64,000 nucleotides of DNA from Photobacterium frigidiphilum (GCF_003025615.1 NZ_PYMJ01000009.1:62001-126000); one strand, 5' to 3'. Positions 37,036 to 45,954 are shown, counted from the first letter of the stretch. A program made the numbers and translations. The notes: a model not told the origin generated them from the sequence alone.

Positions 37036-38378
37036 AGACCGTCATTCTTCAACCTCGCCTTCGACGCCGGGTTTTAGTGACATCTGTAGCAATCATTGTA
37101 TTAATAACCTCTGCACTTGCAGGGGTTATTAACCAGCTCTACTCACAAAGTTATATGGCTTCTTATTCTTCAGAGTTAGTGGCCCAGATGCCAATGGTTG
37201 TGGCACAACTTAATCGAGCTGGATTGATTAAAGATGTCGATAAGTGGATAGATTCTGTCGACCCTTCCGACAGTGATTACATGTCTGTCGTTTGTGATCA
37301 AAATGACAATACGGTATGGCTTTCTGATGAAGCTAAAACCGTAAATCTAGCAGACATATGCCGCAATCTACCAGAAGAAATACCCACACCGACATTGATT
37401 AAACTACCCGATGAAAGCAGCTACATTGCTTATAACCTGAGTCGAGACCGTGAACGTGGCACTATTTATCAATTAGTCGTACTTCGCCCAGCAGGGCCCT
37501 ACGAGGCATCGCTCACGCAACTGCATAAACGCACGACCTTTTATTTAGGTTTATTTGTTCTTATTGCCATCGCATTTTTAATTGCCGCATTTCATTGGAG
37601 TTTTCAACCATTACGTCGACTGGCTACACAGCTTGATCAAATGACAGATGCTAAACGCGACAGCCTTGATAGTGACTTCCCAGTGGAGTTACAAGATATC
37701 ACCCTTGCCTTAAACCGCTTAATTCGAATCAGTAATGACCAAAAAGGACGTTATCGCCATTCGATGGATGATTTAGCCCATAGCCTTAAAACACGTCTTG
37801 CAGCAACCAATGCCCTACTAGACGACAGAGACATTTCACGTGCTGAATTAAACCAACGGGTACTCGAACAAATCAGCCAAATGGACAATTTGGTTCAGTA
37901 CCAGCTAAAGCGTGCAATGATGGGTCAGCAAGGGTTACAGAAAGACAAAACGGAGCTTAAACCCGCTATAGATAGCTTTTCTCGTATGCTCAGTAAGATA
38001 TATGCCGATAAGCAGGTAAAATTCTCCGAGAGCTTCGACACATCGTTAAAATTACCGATTAATCGTGACGATCTCATGGAGCTACTCGGTAATATTTTGG
38101 AAAATGCTTACCGTTTTTGTATCAGTGAAGTACGCATTAATGTCGCAGAGTATAGCGACCATTATATCATTCGTATTGAAGATGATGGGCCAGGTGTGAC
38201 ACCTGATATGCGAGAAGCAATCTTCCAGCGTGGTGTTCGTGCTGATCAACTCAATCCCGGTCAAGGTATTGGTCTATCGGTTTGTCATGAGATAGTAGAA
38301 AGTTATCAAGGCCAAATTCATGTAGAAACAGCAAGCATAGAAGGCGCTGCCTTTATCATTAATTTACCGAAAAGCTGA
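37032..38378 (+). CDS. PhoQ-like sensor histidine kinase
   Basis: The 448-residue inner-membrane kinase has transmembrane helices at about 13-34 and 170-190, a periplasmic PhoQ-like sensor between them, a HAMP segment, and a catalytic core. The H box reads DLAHSLKTRL: the histidine is His250, and the proline normally at +5 is Arg255. N box ENAYRFC, G1 EDDGPGVTP and G2 GQGIGLSVC are all present, so ATP binding should be intact. It overlaps the regulator by four bases and ends in a strong terminator. The sensor is less acidic than that of E. coli PhoQ, so divalent-cation sensing is uncertain. Confidence 0.9.
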   Translation: MKTVILQPRLRRRVLVTSVAIIVLITSALAGVINQLYSQSYMASYSSELVAQMPMVVAQLNRAGLIKDVDKWIDSVDPSDSDYMSVVCDQNDNTVWLSDEAKTVNLADICRNLPEEIPTPTLIKLPDESSYIAYNLSRDRERGTIYQLVVLRPAGPYEASLTQLHKRTTFYLGLFVLIAIAFLIAAFHWSFQPLRRLATQLDQMTDAKRDSLDSDFPVELQDITLALNRLIRISNDQKGRYRHSMDDLAHSLKTRLAATNALLDDRDISRAELNQRVLEQISQMDNLVQYQLKRAMMGQQGLQKDKTELKPAIDSFSRMLSKIYADKQVKFSESFDTSLKLPINRDDLMELLGNILENAYRFCISEVRINVAEYSDHYIIRIEDDGPGVTPDMREAIFQRGVRADQLNPGQGIGLSVCHEIVESYQGQIHVETASIEGAAFIINLPKS

Positions 38379-38404
38379 TGCTGTCGACCTTCGTATTTCC
38401 AAAT

Positions 38405-38438
38405 AAAAAAACCGCCAAATTTAGGCGGTTTTTTTACA
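38405..38438. terminator. Bidirectional terminator between the sensor kinase and fabV
   Basis: AAAAAACCGCC and GGCGGTTTTTT pair around AAATTTA, with A and T tracts at both ends. Confidence 0.92.
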
Positions 38439-38450
38439 CATTGGATATGA

Positions 38451-39653
38451 CTAGATGCTTTCTACATCAAATTCAATCAGTGTATTAACGTCTATATCAT
38501 AATCAATAGAATCAATACCGAAGCCGAATAGTTTAATGAACTCGTCTTTATATTCCTGATAATCAGCAACTTCAAACAAGTTTTCATTGGTTACACTAGA
38601 CCATAAGTCACGACAGTGCTTCTGGATATCTTCACGCAGTTCCCAATCGTCAAGACGTAAACGATTTTCTTCGTCTACTTCAGGTGCTGTACCATCAGCC
38701 TTGTACAAACGTTGAGTGAACATACGATAGATTTGCTGCATACAGCCTTCATGCACACCTTCTTCACGCATCTTCTTAAAGACCATTGCGATATAAAGTG
38801 GCATGACTGGAATAGCAGAACTTGCCTGAGTAACAACACTCTTCAATACGGCAACATTCGCTGAACCGCCAGTAGCAGATAGCTTATTATTTAATTCTGA
38901 TGCTGCACGATCAAGGTCCATCTTCGCCTTGCCTAGTGCGCCATGCCAGTAGATAGGCCAAGTAATTTCAGTACCAATGTAGCTGTAAGCAACGGTCTTA
39001 CAACCATCAGCTAAAACACCCGCTTCAGATAATGCATTAATCCAAAGCTCCCAATCCTGACCGCCCATTACGGTAACGGTATCAGCGATTTCTTGCTCTG
39101 TTGCAGGCTCGATGCTTGCTTCAATTAATACATCTTTGTTCGTATCAACGGCTGTTGCTGTGTATGTTTCACCCATTGGTTTTAGGCTTGAACGTACAAC
39201 TTCACCCGTTTCAGGCATTTTACGAACAGGTGATGCTAACGAATACACCACCATATCAATCTGACCTAAGTCGGCTTTGATCAGATCAATTGTTTTCTGT
39301 TTCGCTTCATGAGAGAAAGCATCGCCATTCAAGCTCTTAGAATAAAGACCTTCTTCTTTAGCCAATTTGTCGAATGCTGCTGAGTTATACCAACCTGCTG
39401 TACCTGGTTTTTTCTCTGTACCTGGCTTTTCAAAGAAAACACCAATAGTTGCTGCATCACCACCGAATGCCGCAGCAATACGTGATGACAAACCGTAACC
39501 ACTAGAAGAGCCTACAACAAGTACACGCTTAGGTGCATTTGCAATTGGGCCTTGAGCTTTAGTGTATGCGATTTGCTCTTTAACGTTCTCTTCACAACCC
39601 ACTGGGTGCGCTGTTGTACAAATAAATCCACGAATTTTAGGTTTGATGATCAT
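38451..39653 (-). CDS. fabV: Enoyl-ACP reductase FabV
   Basis: FabV performs the last reduction of fatty-acid elongation with NADH and is naturally triclosan-resistant. The 400-residue product begins [20 protein letters not shown], as in Vibrio FabV. The nucleotide loop is [20 protein letters not shown], and the active site is the long Tyr-x8-Lys motif in the segment [10 protein letters not shown] (about 235-245). The ATG at 39653 follows AGGGAAG at good spacing; a TTG two codons upstream is not favoured. A full terminator separates it from fadE, so synthesis and degradation genes are adjacent but not co-transcribed by default. Confidence 0.96.
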   Translation of the reverse strand: MIIKPKIRGFICTTAHPVGCEENVKEQIAYTKAQGPIANAPKRVLVVGSSSGYGLSSRIAAAFGGDAATIGVFFEKPGTEKKPGTAGWYNSAAFDKLAKEEGLYSKSLNGDAFSHEAKQKTIDLIKADLGQIDMVVYSLASPVRKMPETGEVVRSSLKPMGETYTATAVDTNKDVLIEASIEPATEQEIADTVTVMGGQDWELWINALSEAGVLADGCKTVAYSYIGTEITWPIYWHGALGKAKMDLDRAASELNNKLSATGGSANVAVLKSVVTQASSAIPVMPLYIAMVFKKMREEGVHEGCMQQIYRMFTQRLYKADGTAPEVDEENRLRLDDWELREDIQKHCRDLWSSVTNENLFEVADYQEYKDEFIKLFGFGIDSIDYDIDVNTLIEFDVESI

Positions 39654-39756
39654 CTTCAACTTCCCTTACATAATTGACTGTAGGATAAAAGGTTACTGGC
39701 AACTTCGCATTATTTTTATGTCTAAAAGCTGAAAAAAACACAGTGGTTGGAGGTGT

Positions 39757-39795
39757 TATACCATTATAGGTAAGTAAATGATCAGATCGTTGCGC
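39757..39795. repeat. Dispersed intergenic repeat, type B, copy 2
   Basis: This 39-base element matches 2737-2775 at 33 positions by eye and keeps the ends TATACCATT and GTTGCGC. It again touches a terminator. Confidence 0.5.
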
Positions 39796-39841
39796 AAAAA
39801 AAAAGTGCCATGCAATCGATTTTTCAATCCTTGCATGACAC
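39796..39841 (-). terminator. Terminator of fadE
   Basis: On the minus strand GTGTCATGCAA pairs with TTGCATGGCAC (one wobble) and is followed by ten T. Confidence 0.9.
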
Positions 39842-39904
39842 ATGGGAGACACCAGGTTTATTATTCTTTTAAAGAGTTACTGAACACAAATGGCACAATA
39901 ACTC

Positions 39905-42181
39905 TTAAGCCGCCTTTCCTGGTTGCAGACCACTTTTTTTGAATTTATCAGCATCAAAGTTATCCACTTGGATCGCTTGCTGTCTCAACTGGTCAGCATT
40001 GTGCATTTTTTCAACTTCTACTTCTGTGACAATACCCGCACCCAGCGCGATTTGTAATTTTTCTGTTAATGAAACTTTGCGCGGGATCTCACCTGCCTTC
40101 GTTGCTTTTACCAATTTACGCTCAATATCTTTCACGCTGTACATGGCAACAAACGCACGTTCCATAATCGCAACCGGATCTGACTCTTTATCGCCTACGT
40201 AGCAGAGACTCGTTAAACGCTCGCGATGTGCACCTGGAGTCATAAGTAGTTTTGCAATTTGAACCGTTACTTCATCACTCGGTGCGTCATAACGAATACC
40301 AAGCGGGAATAGAATGGTACGCAATGTACGACCTACCCCTTTACGTGGGAAATTGTTAAGCACTTCATGAAAGGCAACGCCACACTGGTGTAAACAATGT
40401 TGTAGCGCGTAATGCACCATCGGAAGATCTTGCTGTTGACGACCTTCATCTTCAAAACGCTTCAAGGTTGCAGAGGCTAAATACAAGTGGCTCAGTACAT
40501 CACCCAATCGTGCTGATACCAGCTCACGACGCTTTAACTCACCACCAAGACTCAACATTGCAAAGTCAGCAGCAACGGCTAGTGCCTTACTCATACGTGA
40601 TAAATGGCGATAATAAACCGCGGTTTCACCACTAACAGGTGCTGAATTGAATCGTGAACCTGTAAATGCATTCAATACTGACTTCGCGACATTACCCACC
40701 GCAAAACTGATGTGTTTCGATAGCAAGCTATCAAATTCTTTTGCACCTTGCTTAGCATCAGGGTTCGCAGCAGATTCCATTTCTTTCAGCACAAATGGGT
40801 GACAACGCGTAGCCCCTTGACCAAAGATCATTAAGTTTCGGGTCAGAATATTTGCGCCTTCAACGGTAATCGCAACAGGGATACCGAAGTAATGGTGGCC
40901 TAAGTAGTTCATAGGCCCAAGCTGAATCGCACGTCCGGCATGAATATCCATCGAGTCATTCAAAATTGTACGTGCCATTTCCGTCATATGGTATTTAGCA
41001 ATCGCCGTAACAATTCCGGGAGTTTCACCTTGATCCAACGACGTTGTTGTTAACGTTCGAGACGCTTCTAACATATAGGTGTAACCACCAATACGTCCCA
41101 TTGCTTGTGCTACGCCTTCAAAGTTACCAATCGACATACCGAATTGCTTACGCACGTAGGAATATGCTCCCGTTGTACGTGCGGTTAGGTGACCAATTGC
41201 GGCCCCTAACGCGGGTAATGAAATACCACGACCAGCAGATAGACACTCCACCAGCATACGCCAGCCGCGACCCACATATTCTTGCCCACCAATAACCCAA
41301 TCCATCGGAATAAAAACATCTTGCCCACGTGTAGGACCATTCATGAATGCCATATTCAATGGATCGTGACGTTCACCAATCTCAACACCTTGGTGATCTG
41401 CCGGAATCAAGGCACAAGTAATACCAATATCCGTTTTATCACCAATCAAACCATCAGGGTCTTGCAGCTTGAACGCAAGACCTAATACGGTTGCAACGGG
41501 TGAAAGGGTGATATAGCGCTTGTTCCAGCTAACCTTAATACCCAGTACTTCTTTACCTTGGTGTTCGCCGTAACAAACAATACCCATATCAGGTATACCA
41601 CCAGCATCTGAACCCGCTTCAGGACCTGTTAATGCAAAACAAGGGACTTCTTCGCCATGCGCTAAGCGTGGTAACCAATAGTCTTTTTGCTCTTGCGTGC
41701 CATAATGAGACAATAACTCACCAGGACCTAACGAATTAGGCACCATAACAGTGACTGCCGCACTTAAACTGCGCGTAGCAATTTTTGTTACGATCGTAGA
41801 GTTAGCCAGTGATGAAAAATTCAAACCACCATATTCTTTACTAATAATTAGCGAGAAAAACTTTTCTTTTCGTAGATACGCCCATACCTCTGGCGAAAGA
41901 TCTTTGTCTTCCTGAACAATTTCATAATCGTTCAGCATCTCCAATAAAGTTTCGAGCTTTGTATCGATAAACGTTTGCTCTTCATCCGTGAGCTTTGGCT
42001 TGGGGTAAGTCAGCAAAGTATTCCAATTAGGTGAACCACTAAACAACTCTCCATCCCACCACACACTACCTGCTTCCATCGCTTCTCGCTCTGTATCAGA
42101 TAATGGTGGCAGCACTTTTTTAAACATTTTAAAAGCGGGATCACTGATGTAGCGTTGACGCAAATTAGTTAAAGTGCTCAT
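39905..42181 (-). CDS. fadE: Acyl-CoA dehydrogenase FadE
   Basis: FadE carries out the first oxidation of fatty-acid beta-oxidation. The 758-residue product is the long bacterial form, shorter than E. coli FadE (814) at the N-terminus. The flavin-binding segment is CFALTGPEAGSDAGG (about 190-205), then VSWNKRYITLSPVA and the central helix AGRGISLPALG. The C-terminal third is the extra FadE domain (MSKALAVAADFAMLSLGG onward). AAGGA lies before the ATG. The psrA regulator is directly upstream on the same strand, so the two may share a transcript. Confidence 0.95.
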   Translation of the reverse strand: MSTLTNLRQRYISDPAFKMFKKVLPPLSDTEREAMEAGSVWWDGELFSGSPNWNTLLTYPKPKLTDEEQTFIDTKLETLLEMLNDYEIVQEDKDLSPEVWAYLRKEKFFSLIISKEYGGLNFSSLANSTIVTKIATRSLSAAVTVMVPNSLGPGELLSHYGTQEQKDYWLPRLAHGEEVPCFALTGPEAGSDAGGIPDMGIVCYGEHQGKEVLGIKVSWNKRYITLSPVATVLGLAFKLQDPDGLIGDKTDIGITCALIPADHQGVEIGERHDPLNMAFMNGPTRGQDVFIPMDWVIGGQEYVGRGWRMLVECLSAGRGISLPALGAAIGHLTARTTGAYSYVRKQFGMSIGNFEGVAQAMGRIGGYTYMLEASRTLTTTSLDQGETPGIVTAIAKYHMTEMARTILNDSMDIHAGRAIQLGPMNYLGHHYFGIPVAITVEGANILTRNLMIFGQGATRCHPFVLKEMESAANPDAKQGAKEFDSLLSKHISFAVGNVAKSVLNAFTGSRFNSAPVSGETAVYYRHLSRMSKALAVAADFAMLSLGGELKRRELVSARLGDVLSHLYLASATLKRFEDEGRQQQDLPMVHYALQHCLHQCGVAFHEVLNNFPRKGVGRTLRTILFPLGIRYDAPSDEVTVQIAKLLMTPGAHRERLTSLCYVGDKESDPVAIMERAFVAMYSVKDIERKLVKATKAGEIPRKVSLTEKLQIALGAGIVTEVEVEKMHNADQLRQQAIQVDNFDADKFKKSGLQPGKAA

Positions 42182-42245
42182 TTTTCAGGTCCTTTTGTTT
42201 CATTTATCGTTATTATTAATGTAGGGGTACGTTAAATCATTCGAG

Positions 42246-42920
42246 TTACTCTGTGCCGGTTTTAGGAGATGAAACTAAAGACAAACCTTGTTCGATAGGT
42301 GCAGCAACACCCGCCGCTAAATAAGGGACTAAACGATCAATAAGATCTTCAGTTTCAACTTTGCAGGAAAAATCATTTTCAGCGATTTCGCACAATGCTT
42401 TACTTGATGCCATGGTAAATACTGCTGCACCCAGCGTGAAATGCAGGCGCCAAAAAAGCGTTTCAGGATCAAGTGAAGGATTTGCACGGCATACCGCGCT
42501 CGTAAAAAGGGTTAACACATCGTTGTAACGCGTTATGATAAACCAGCGTAAGTGGCCTTGAACATCGGTGTAACCTCGTCCAATCAACGACATAAAGATA
42601 GTAGTGCCACAAGGGCGGTAATCATTCAATGATGATAAAGGCTGTTTTGCACAACGAAAAACATCTTCCATTGTAATTTCATCGTGCTTGAGTAACGCTT
42701 CCAATTCATTTTTAAGCGAAGGCATGAATTGTTCTAAATAGCGACTAAGTACGGCTCTGACCAGAGTTTTCTTATCACCATAATGATAATTTACTGAAGC
42801 TAAATTAACGCCAGCTTTACTTGTTATCGTTCTTAATGAGGTTTCTTTGAATCCATGCTCAGCAAATAGCAGTTCAGCAGCATCCAAAATACGACCTTTT
42901 GTTTCTCCCTTTCCTGCCAT
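42246..42920 (-). CDS. psrA: TetR-family fatty-acid regulator PsrA
   Basis: The 224-residue product is a TetR-type repressor. Its DNA-binding helix-turn-helix, GRILDAAELLFAEHGFKETSLRTITSKAGVNLASVNYHYG at residues 10-49, is strikingly like Pseudomonas PsrA (ITSKAGVNLAAVNYHFG, from memory). PsrA represses beta-oxidation genes and is released by long-chain acyl ligands. Start choice: the ATG at 42920 follows GGGTGA, whereas the ATG at 42944 has no ribosome-binding site. A PsrA-type operator lies 15 bases upstream. fadE follows 64 bases downstream, which fits local control of fatty-acid oxidation. Confidence 0.88.
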   Translation of the reverse strand: MAGKGETKGRILDAAELLFAEHGFKETSLRTITSKAGVNLASVNYHYGDKKTLVRAVLSRYLEQFMPSLKNELEALLKHDEITMEDVFRCAKQPLSSLNDYRPCGTTIFMSLIGRGYTDVQGHLRWFIITRYNDVLTLFTSAVCRANPSLDPETLFWRLHFTLGAAVFTMASSKALCEIAENDFSCKVETEDLIDRLVPYLAAGVAAPIEQGLSLVSSPKTGTE

Positions 42921-42934
42921 TTCATTCACCCGTA

Positions 42935-42951
42935 TTAAACACATGTTTGAA
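42935..42951. promoter_or_regulatory. Candidate PsrA operator
   Basis: AAAC-ACAT-GTTTG (42937-42949) fits the published PsrA pattern of AAAC and GTTT half sites separated by four bases. Its place just before the psrA start suggests autorepression. Confidence 0.5.
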
Positions 42952-43305
42952 CTTTACATCCCGACAACATATTTAACAAGTTAAAATCAATTAAATAACG
43001 TTCGTTTTACGTATCCGATATGGGAATACATCCTAAAATGTGACAGTGATCTTTTACTTACCAAAAAGAAAACGTATATAGAAGCTTATACATCTAGGTA
43101 CTTTTTATTGAGCAGAGAAAGGCAAGACGCGGAAAGACTAAATCGGTGAGTTATCAATAACTAGCAATGATATTTATTTCCTGCAGGCATAGGTATCAAT
43201 TTTACTATTATATTTTTTTGTAAAAAGATCACTTTTTTGGGAACAAATACTGGACTCGCAGGTCTTATATTATGCCACTGCTTTTTCTTAGAAGACATTC
43301 TTCAT

Positions 43306-43340
43306 AACCCGTCCCTTTATAGAGATGGGTTTTCTTTATT
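43306..43340 (+). terminator. Orphan plus-strand terminator, possible small-RNA end
   Basis: AACCCGTC (43306-43313) pairs with GATGGGTT (43324-43331) with one wobble, followed by TTCTTTATTT. The nearest upstream gene is on the other strand. No convincing promoter was found, so the 5' end of any transcript is unknown. Confidence 0.5.
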
Positions 43341-43445
43341 TAGTGTCTAAATAACCTCAGCTCGGGATAATTGAAGCCGCTCAGCATTGTCCTTTTCGCG
43401 CCTTACTGCGTTAAAATCACCGCAATAGACTAGGTTGAGGTTAAA

Positions 43446-43472
43446 TAAAAAAACCTCTAAAAAGAGGCTTTT
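43446..43472 (-). terminator. Terminator of the M20 peptidase gene
   Basis: On the minus strand AAGCCTCT pairs with AGAGGTTT (one wobble), followed by seven T. Confidence 0.8.
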
Positions 43473-43497
43473 CAATGGTTTATATGTAGATAACGTA

Positions 43498-44622
43498 TTA
43501 GATACGTTTTAATACATTGGCTAATAACTGGATACGAGGCTGAATAGAATGAATAAGCAAATATTCTTTATCGCTATGGAAGCCAGCCCCCATAGGACCA
43601 AAACCATCTAACGTCGGTATGCCAAGAGCGGCAGTAAAGTTACCATCAGAACCACCACCTGCATCTTCCCAACCATACGTCAGTTCTAATTTCTCTGCCT
43701 CTTCACTCACCAATTTGATGAGTGCTTCGGTGTCTGCTGTTGGCTGCATCGATGGCTTAAAAGTGACACGATTTACAGTTACGCTTGCCCCTTTTTCAAA
43801 AGGATTTTCCGCCATTTCACGTAACGTTTTATCAATCGCTTCCGCTTCTTCTGTATTCCAGAAACGCAGATCAACAATGGCTTTTGCGTAATCAGGCACA
43901 ACATTAACAGCCATGCCCCCTTCAATAACCCCCACATTCATCGTGGTGCCAGTACTCAGATTAACCATATCTTTAATTGCCAACGACCAATGGCTTAGCT
44001 CATAAATAGCAGAAATACCATCAGCTAAAGCGGAACCTGCATGAGAAGCAACCCCATGAAATTCAAGTTCATATTTAGCGTTACCCTTACGTGATCGAAT
44101 AAGGTTTCCAGTCGGTCGTGACGCTTCACACACTAATACTTGGCGACTTTGACGTGCAATGGTTTCTAACCATTCGCGAGAATATAAAGAACCGATCTCT
44201 TCATCGCAATTTAAGGCAACGACAATTGATAGCCGGTCTAACTCTTCAAGCGTCATCGCCTGTAAAGCATACCACGCACTCAATATGCCAGATTTCATAT
44301 CGGTGACACCTGGGCCGTATGCTTTCTCGTCATCATATGTCATCGGACGATTAGCGACAGTACCTTCAGGAAAGACGGTATCCATATGACCGCTTAACAT
44401 CACGTCATAGAATTGCGCGTCAGGCTTATTGGTTATTTTTAGGCAAGGACCAGCATCATTATGTAATTGAAAACGCTCAACATGAAACCCAATTTGTTCA
44501 AACATTGGTGTCAACACATCAGCAATTTTAGCTACGCCAGATGGTGTACGCGTACCACAATCGATATTTACAAGTTGTTTTAGCTGGTTTAAATAGGTAT
44601 CTAGGTCAAGATTCAGAGCCAT
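43498..44622 (-). CDS. M20-family metallopeptidase (carboxypeptidase G2-like)
   Basis: The 374-residue product is a two-zinc exopeptidase of the M20A/CPG2 type. VMLSGHMDTVFPEG holds the first zinc histidine and the catalytic aspartate, GPGVTDMKSG the bridging aspartate, NCDEEIGS the catalytic glutamate pair, and GAGFHSDKEYL the C-terminal zinc histidine. The dimerisation lid starts near ASHAGSALADG. It probably cleaves C-terminal glutamate or other small peptides in the cytoplasm, as no signal peptide is present. The ATG at 44622 has GAAGGAGAG upstream; an earlier in-frame ATG at 44661 has no such site. Confidence 0.92.
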   Translation of the reverse strand: MALNLDLDTYLNQLKQLVNIDCGTRTPSGVAKIADVLTPMFEQIGFHVERFQLHNDAGPCLKITNKPDAQFYDVMLSGHMDTVFPEGTVANRPMTYDDEKAYGPGVTDMKSGILSAWYALQAMTLEELDRLSIVVALNCDEEIGSLYSREWLETIARQSRQVLVCEASRPTGNLIRSRKGNAKYELEFHGVASHAGSALADGISAIYELSHWSLAIKDMVNLSTGTTMNVGVIEGGMAVNVVPDYAKAIVDLRFWNTEEAEAIDKTLREMAENPFEKGASVTVNRVTFKPSMQPTADTEALIKLVSEEAEKLELTYGWEDAGGGSDGNFTAALGIPTLDGFGPMGAGFHSDKEYLLIHSIQPRIQLLANVLKRI

Positions 44623-44719
44623 TTTGCTCTCCTTCAATACGTCGTAGACCACGACTGGCACATTTAATTGTAGAAAGGCGGTGCCAGACAGAAAAGGGAT
44701 TTAGGACATCATATAGATA

Positions 44720-44780
44720 TGATCCCCAAGTTACCTCAAGCGAGAATTCTGAATCCAACGTGTTGAGGTAGCTTGATGAT
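44720..44780. repeat. Dispersed palindromic repeat, type A, copy 3
   Basis: GATCCCCAAGTTACCTCAAG (44721-44740) is mirrored by TTGAGGTAGCTTGATGAT (44763-44780). It has the same architecture as 13521-13579 but with CTC in place of CTT in the arm. Confidence 0.55.
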
Positions 44781-44959
44781 AATGTGCCAGAGCACTCGTT
44801 GCTATGCTCTGATTTGCATCATATGTTTCCAATAAAAAACACTTCACCTAAATGAAATGACAATATTAATTAAATCGTAAGATCAGTACTTTATACTAAC
44901 TGCTAAATTTAAATAGAACTAATTTGAACTAACCCTGAAAACACGAGTCCTATATATTG

Positions 44960-45104
44960 ACATTAAGATTAAAGGATTATTTGTGAGCTGGCCGCCCACA
45001 CGAATAAATCGATCCTTTAATCAGCAATGCTACTGCTGAAACTCCTACTTATTGTGTTTGAATACTTTAAACTTCTACTCGCTGATATTCGGCGAGTTTT
45101 TTTT
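44960..45104 (+). ncRNA. Putative small RNA, array unit 1 (diverged)
   Basis: The predicted start follows TTGAAC (44924) and TCCTAT (44948) with an 18-base spacer. The 5' part differs from the other units. The 3' half retains the shared CTACTGCTG, ACTCCTA and TTATTG segments. The terminator ACTCGCTGA (45077-45085) pairs with TCGGCGAGT (45089-45097) and is followed by eight T. Its stem sequence differs from units 2-5 but keeps pairing. It may be the oldest copy or a functional variant with other targets. Confidence 0.6.
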
Positions 45105-45246
45105 GCATTATCTTCAGCCAAAAAATTCATATGAAACATTCGAAAGAATGTGTCATTTCACTATCAATACGCAACATTCATTATCCCATCAAAAATCATT
45201 CTAAAATAATTTGAACTAACTAAACAATGCACACTCTTATTACTAT

Positions 45247-45392
45247 GATTGAGATTACTGGTTTGCATCCTTACCGAAAGGGTGACTACGTTACATTGAC
45301 CGTGATAGTCTGAATTGCCACTGCTGCTACAAACTCCTAATTGTTTATGGAACATTCCTCCCGCTGACATTATTATCAGCGGGATTTTTTTA
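45247..45392 (+). ncRNA. Putative small RNA, array unit 2
   Basis: The promoter is TTGAAC (45211), 18 bases, TCTTAT (45235). Helices visible in the RNA are a hairpin closed by ACC-GAAA-GG in the segment CTTACCGAAAGGGTGAC, a GACTA/TAGTC stem (45284-45309), and the terminator CCCGCTGA (45360-45367) with TCAGCGGG (45376-45383) followed by seven T. Between the second stem and the terminator lie CTCCTAA (45334-45340) and CCTCCC (45357-45362), both able to pair with ribosome-binding sites. Length is about 146 nt. The 68-codon minus-strand frame across this unit is not considered a gene. Confidence 0.72.
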
Positions 45393-45527
45393 CCTTATAA
45401 AACACAAAAAAACACAAAAACTATCATTCCCCTGTTTGTTATGAATAAATAGGGAGGAGAAATAAATAATCCACTTTTTTTTGAAATGAATTTGAACTAA
45501 CTAAGCAATACACACTCTTATTACTAT

Positions 45528-45673
45528 GATTGAGATTACTGGTTTGCATCCTTACCGAAAGGGTGACTACGTTACATTGACCTTGATAGTCTGAATTACC
45601 ACTGCTGCTACAAACTCCTAATTGTTTTATGGAACATTCCTCCCGCTGACCTTATTCTCAGCGGGATTTTTTT
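45528..45673 (+). ncRNA. Putative small RNA, array unit 3
   Basis: The promoter is TTGAAC (45492), 18 bases, TCTTAT (45516). The RNA differs from unit 2 at only a few positions, mostly in loops, and keeps the GACTA/TAGTC stem, CTCCTAA (45615-45621) and CCTCCC. The terminator CCCGCTGA (45642-45649) with TCAGCGGG (45658-45665) is followed by seven T. It begins exactly 281 bases after unit 2, so the duplication included the spacer. Confidence 0.72.
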
Positions 45674-45808
45674 ATCTTTAAAAACACAAAAAAATCACCC
45701 TAACCATCATCCCCCTGTTGGTTATGAATAAATAGGGAGGAGAAATAAATAATCCACTTTTTTGAAATTAATTTGAACTAACTCAACAATGCACACTCTT
45801 ATTACTAT

Positions 45809-45954
45809 GATTGAGATTACTGGTTCGCATCCTTACCGAAAGGGTGACTAAGTTACATTGACCTTGATAGTCTGAATTACCACTGCTGCTACAAACTCCT
45901 AATTGTTTTATGGAACATTCCTCCCGCTGACCTTATTTTCAGCGGGATTTTTTT
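45809..45954 (+). ncRNA. Putative small RNA, array unit 4
   Basis: The promoter is TTGAAC (45773), 18 bases, TCTTAT (45797). It starts exactly 281 bases after unit 3. Single changes are GGTTCGCATCC for GGTTTGCATCC and GACTAAG for GACTACG; the GACTA/TAGTC helix is unaffected. CTCCTAA (45896-45902) and CCTCCC are intact. The terminator CCCGCTGA (45923-45930) pairs with TCAGCGGG (45939-45946), followed by seven T. Confidence 0.72.

Larger units (their letters stand above)
42952..43497. other. Long intergenic region between psrA and the M20 peptidase gene
   Basis: About 550 bases lie here without a credible reading frame. It should contain the psrA promoter. A plus-strand terminator-like hairpin at 43306-43340 has no gene in front of it, preceded by a GAAGA/TCTTC hairpin at 43291-43303, so a small RNA may end here. 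Confidence 0.45.

Noticed and set aside
45164..45370. A 68-codon minus-strand frame across array unit 2
   Set aside because: It is not kept in the other units, has no ribosome-binding site, and runs through the terminator stem. The units are better explained as RNA.
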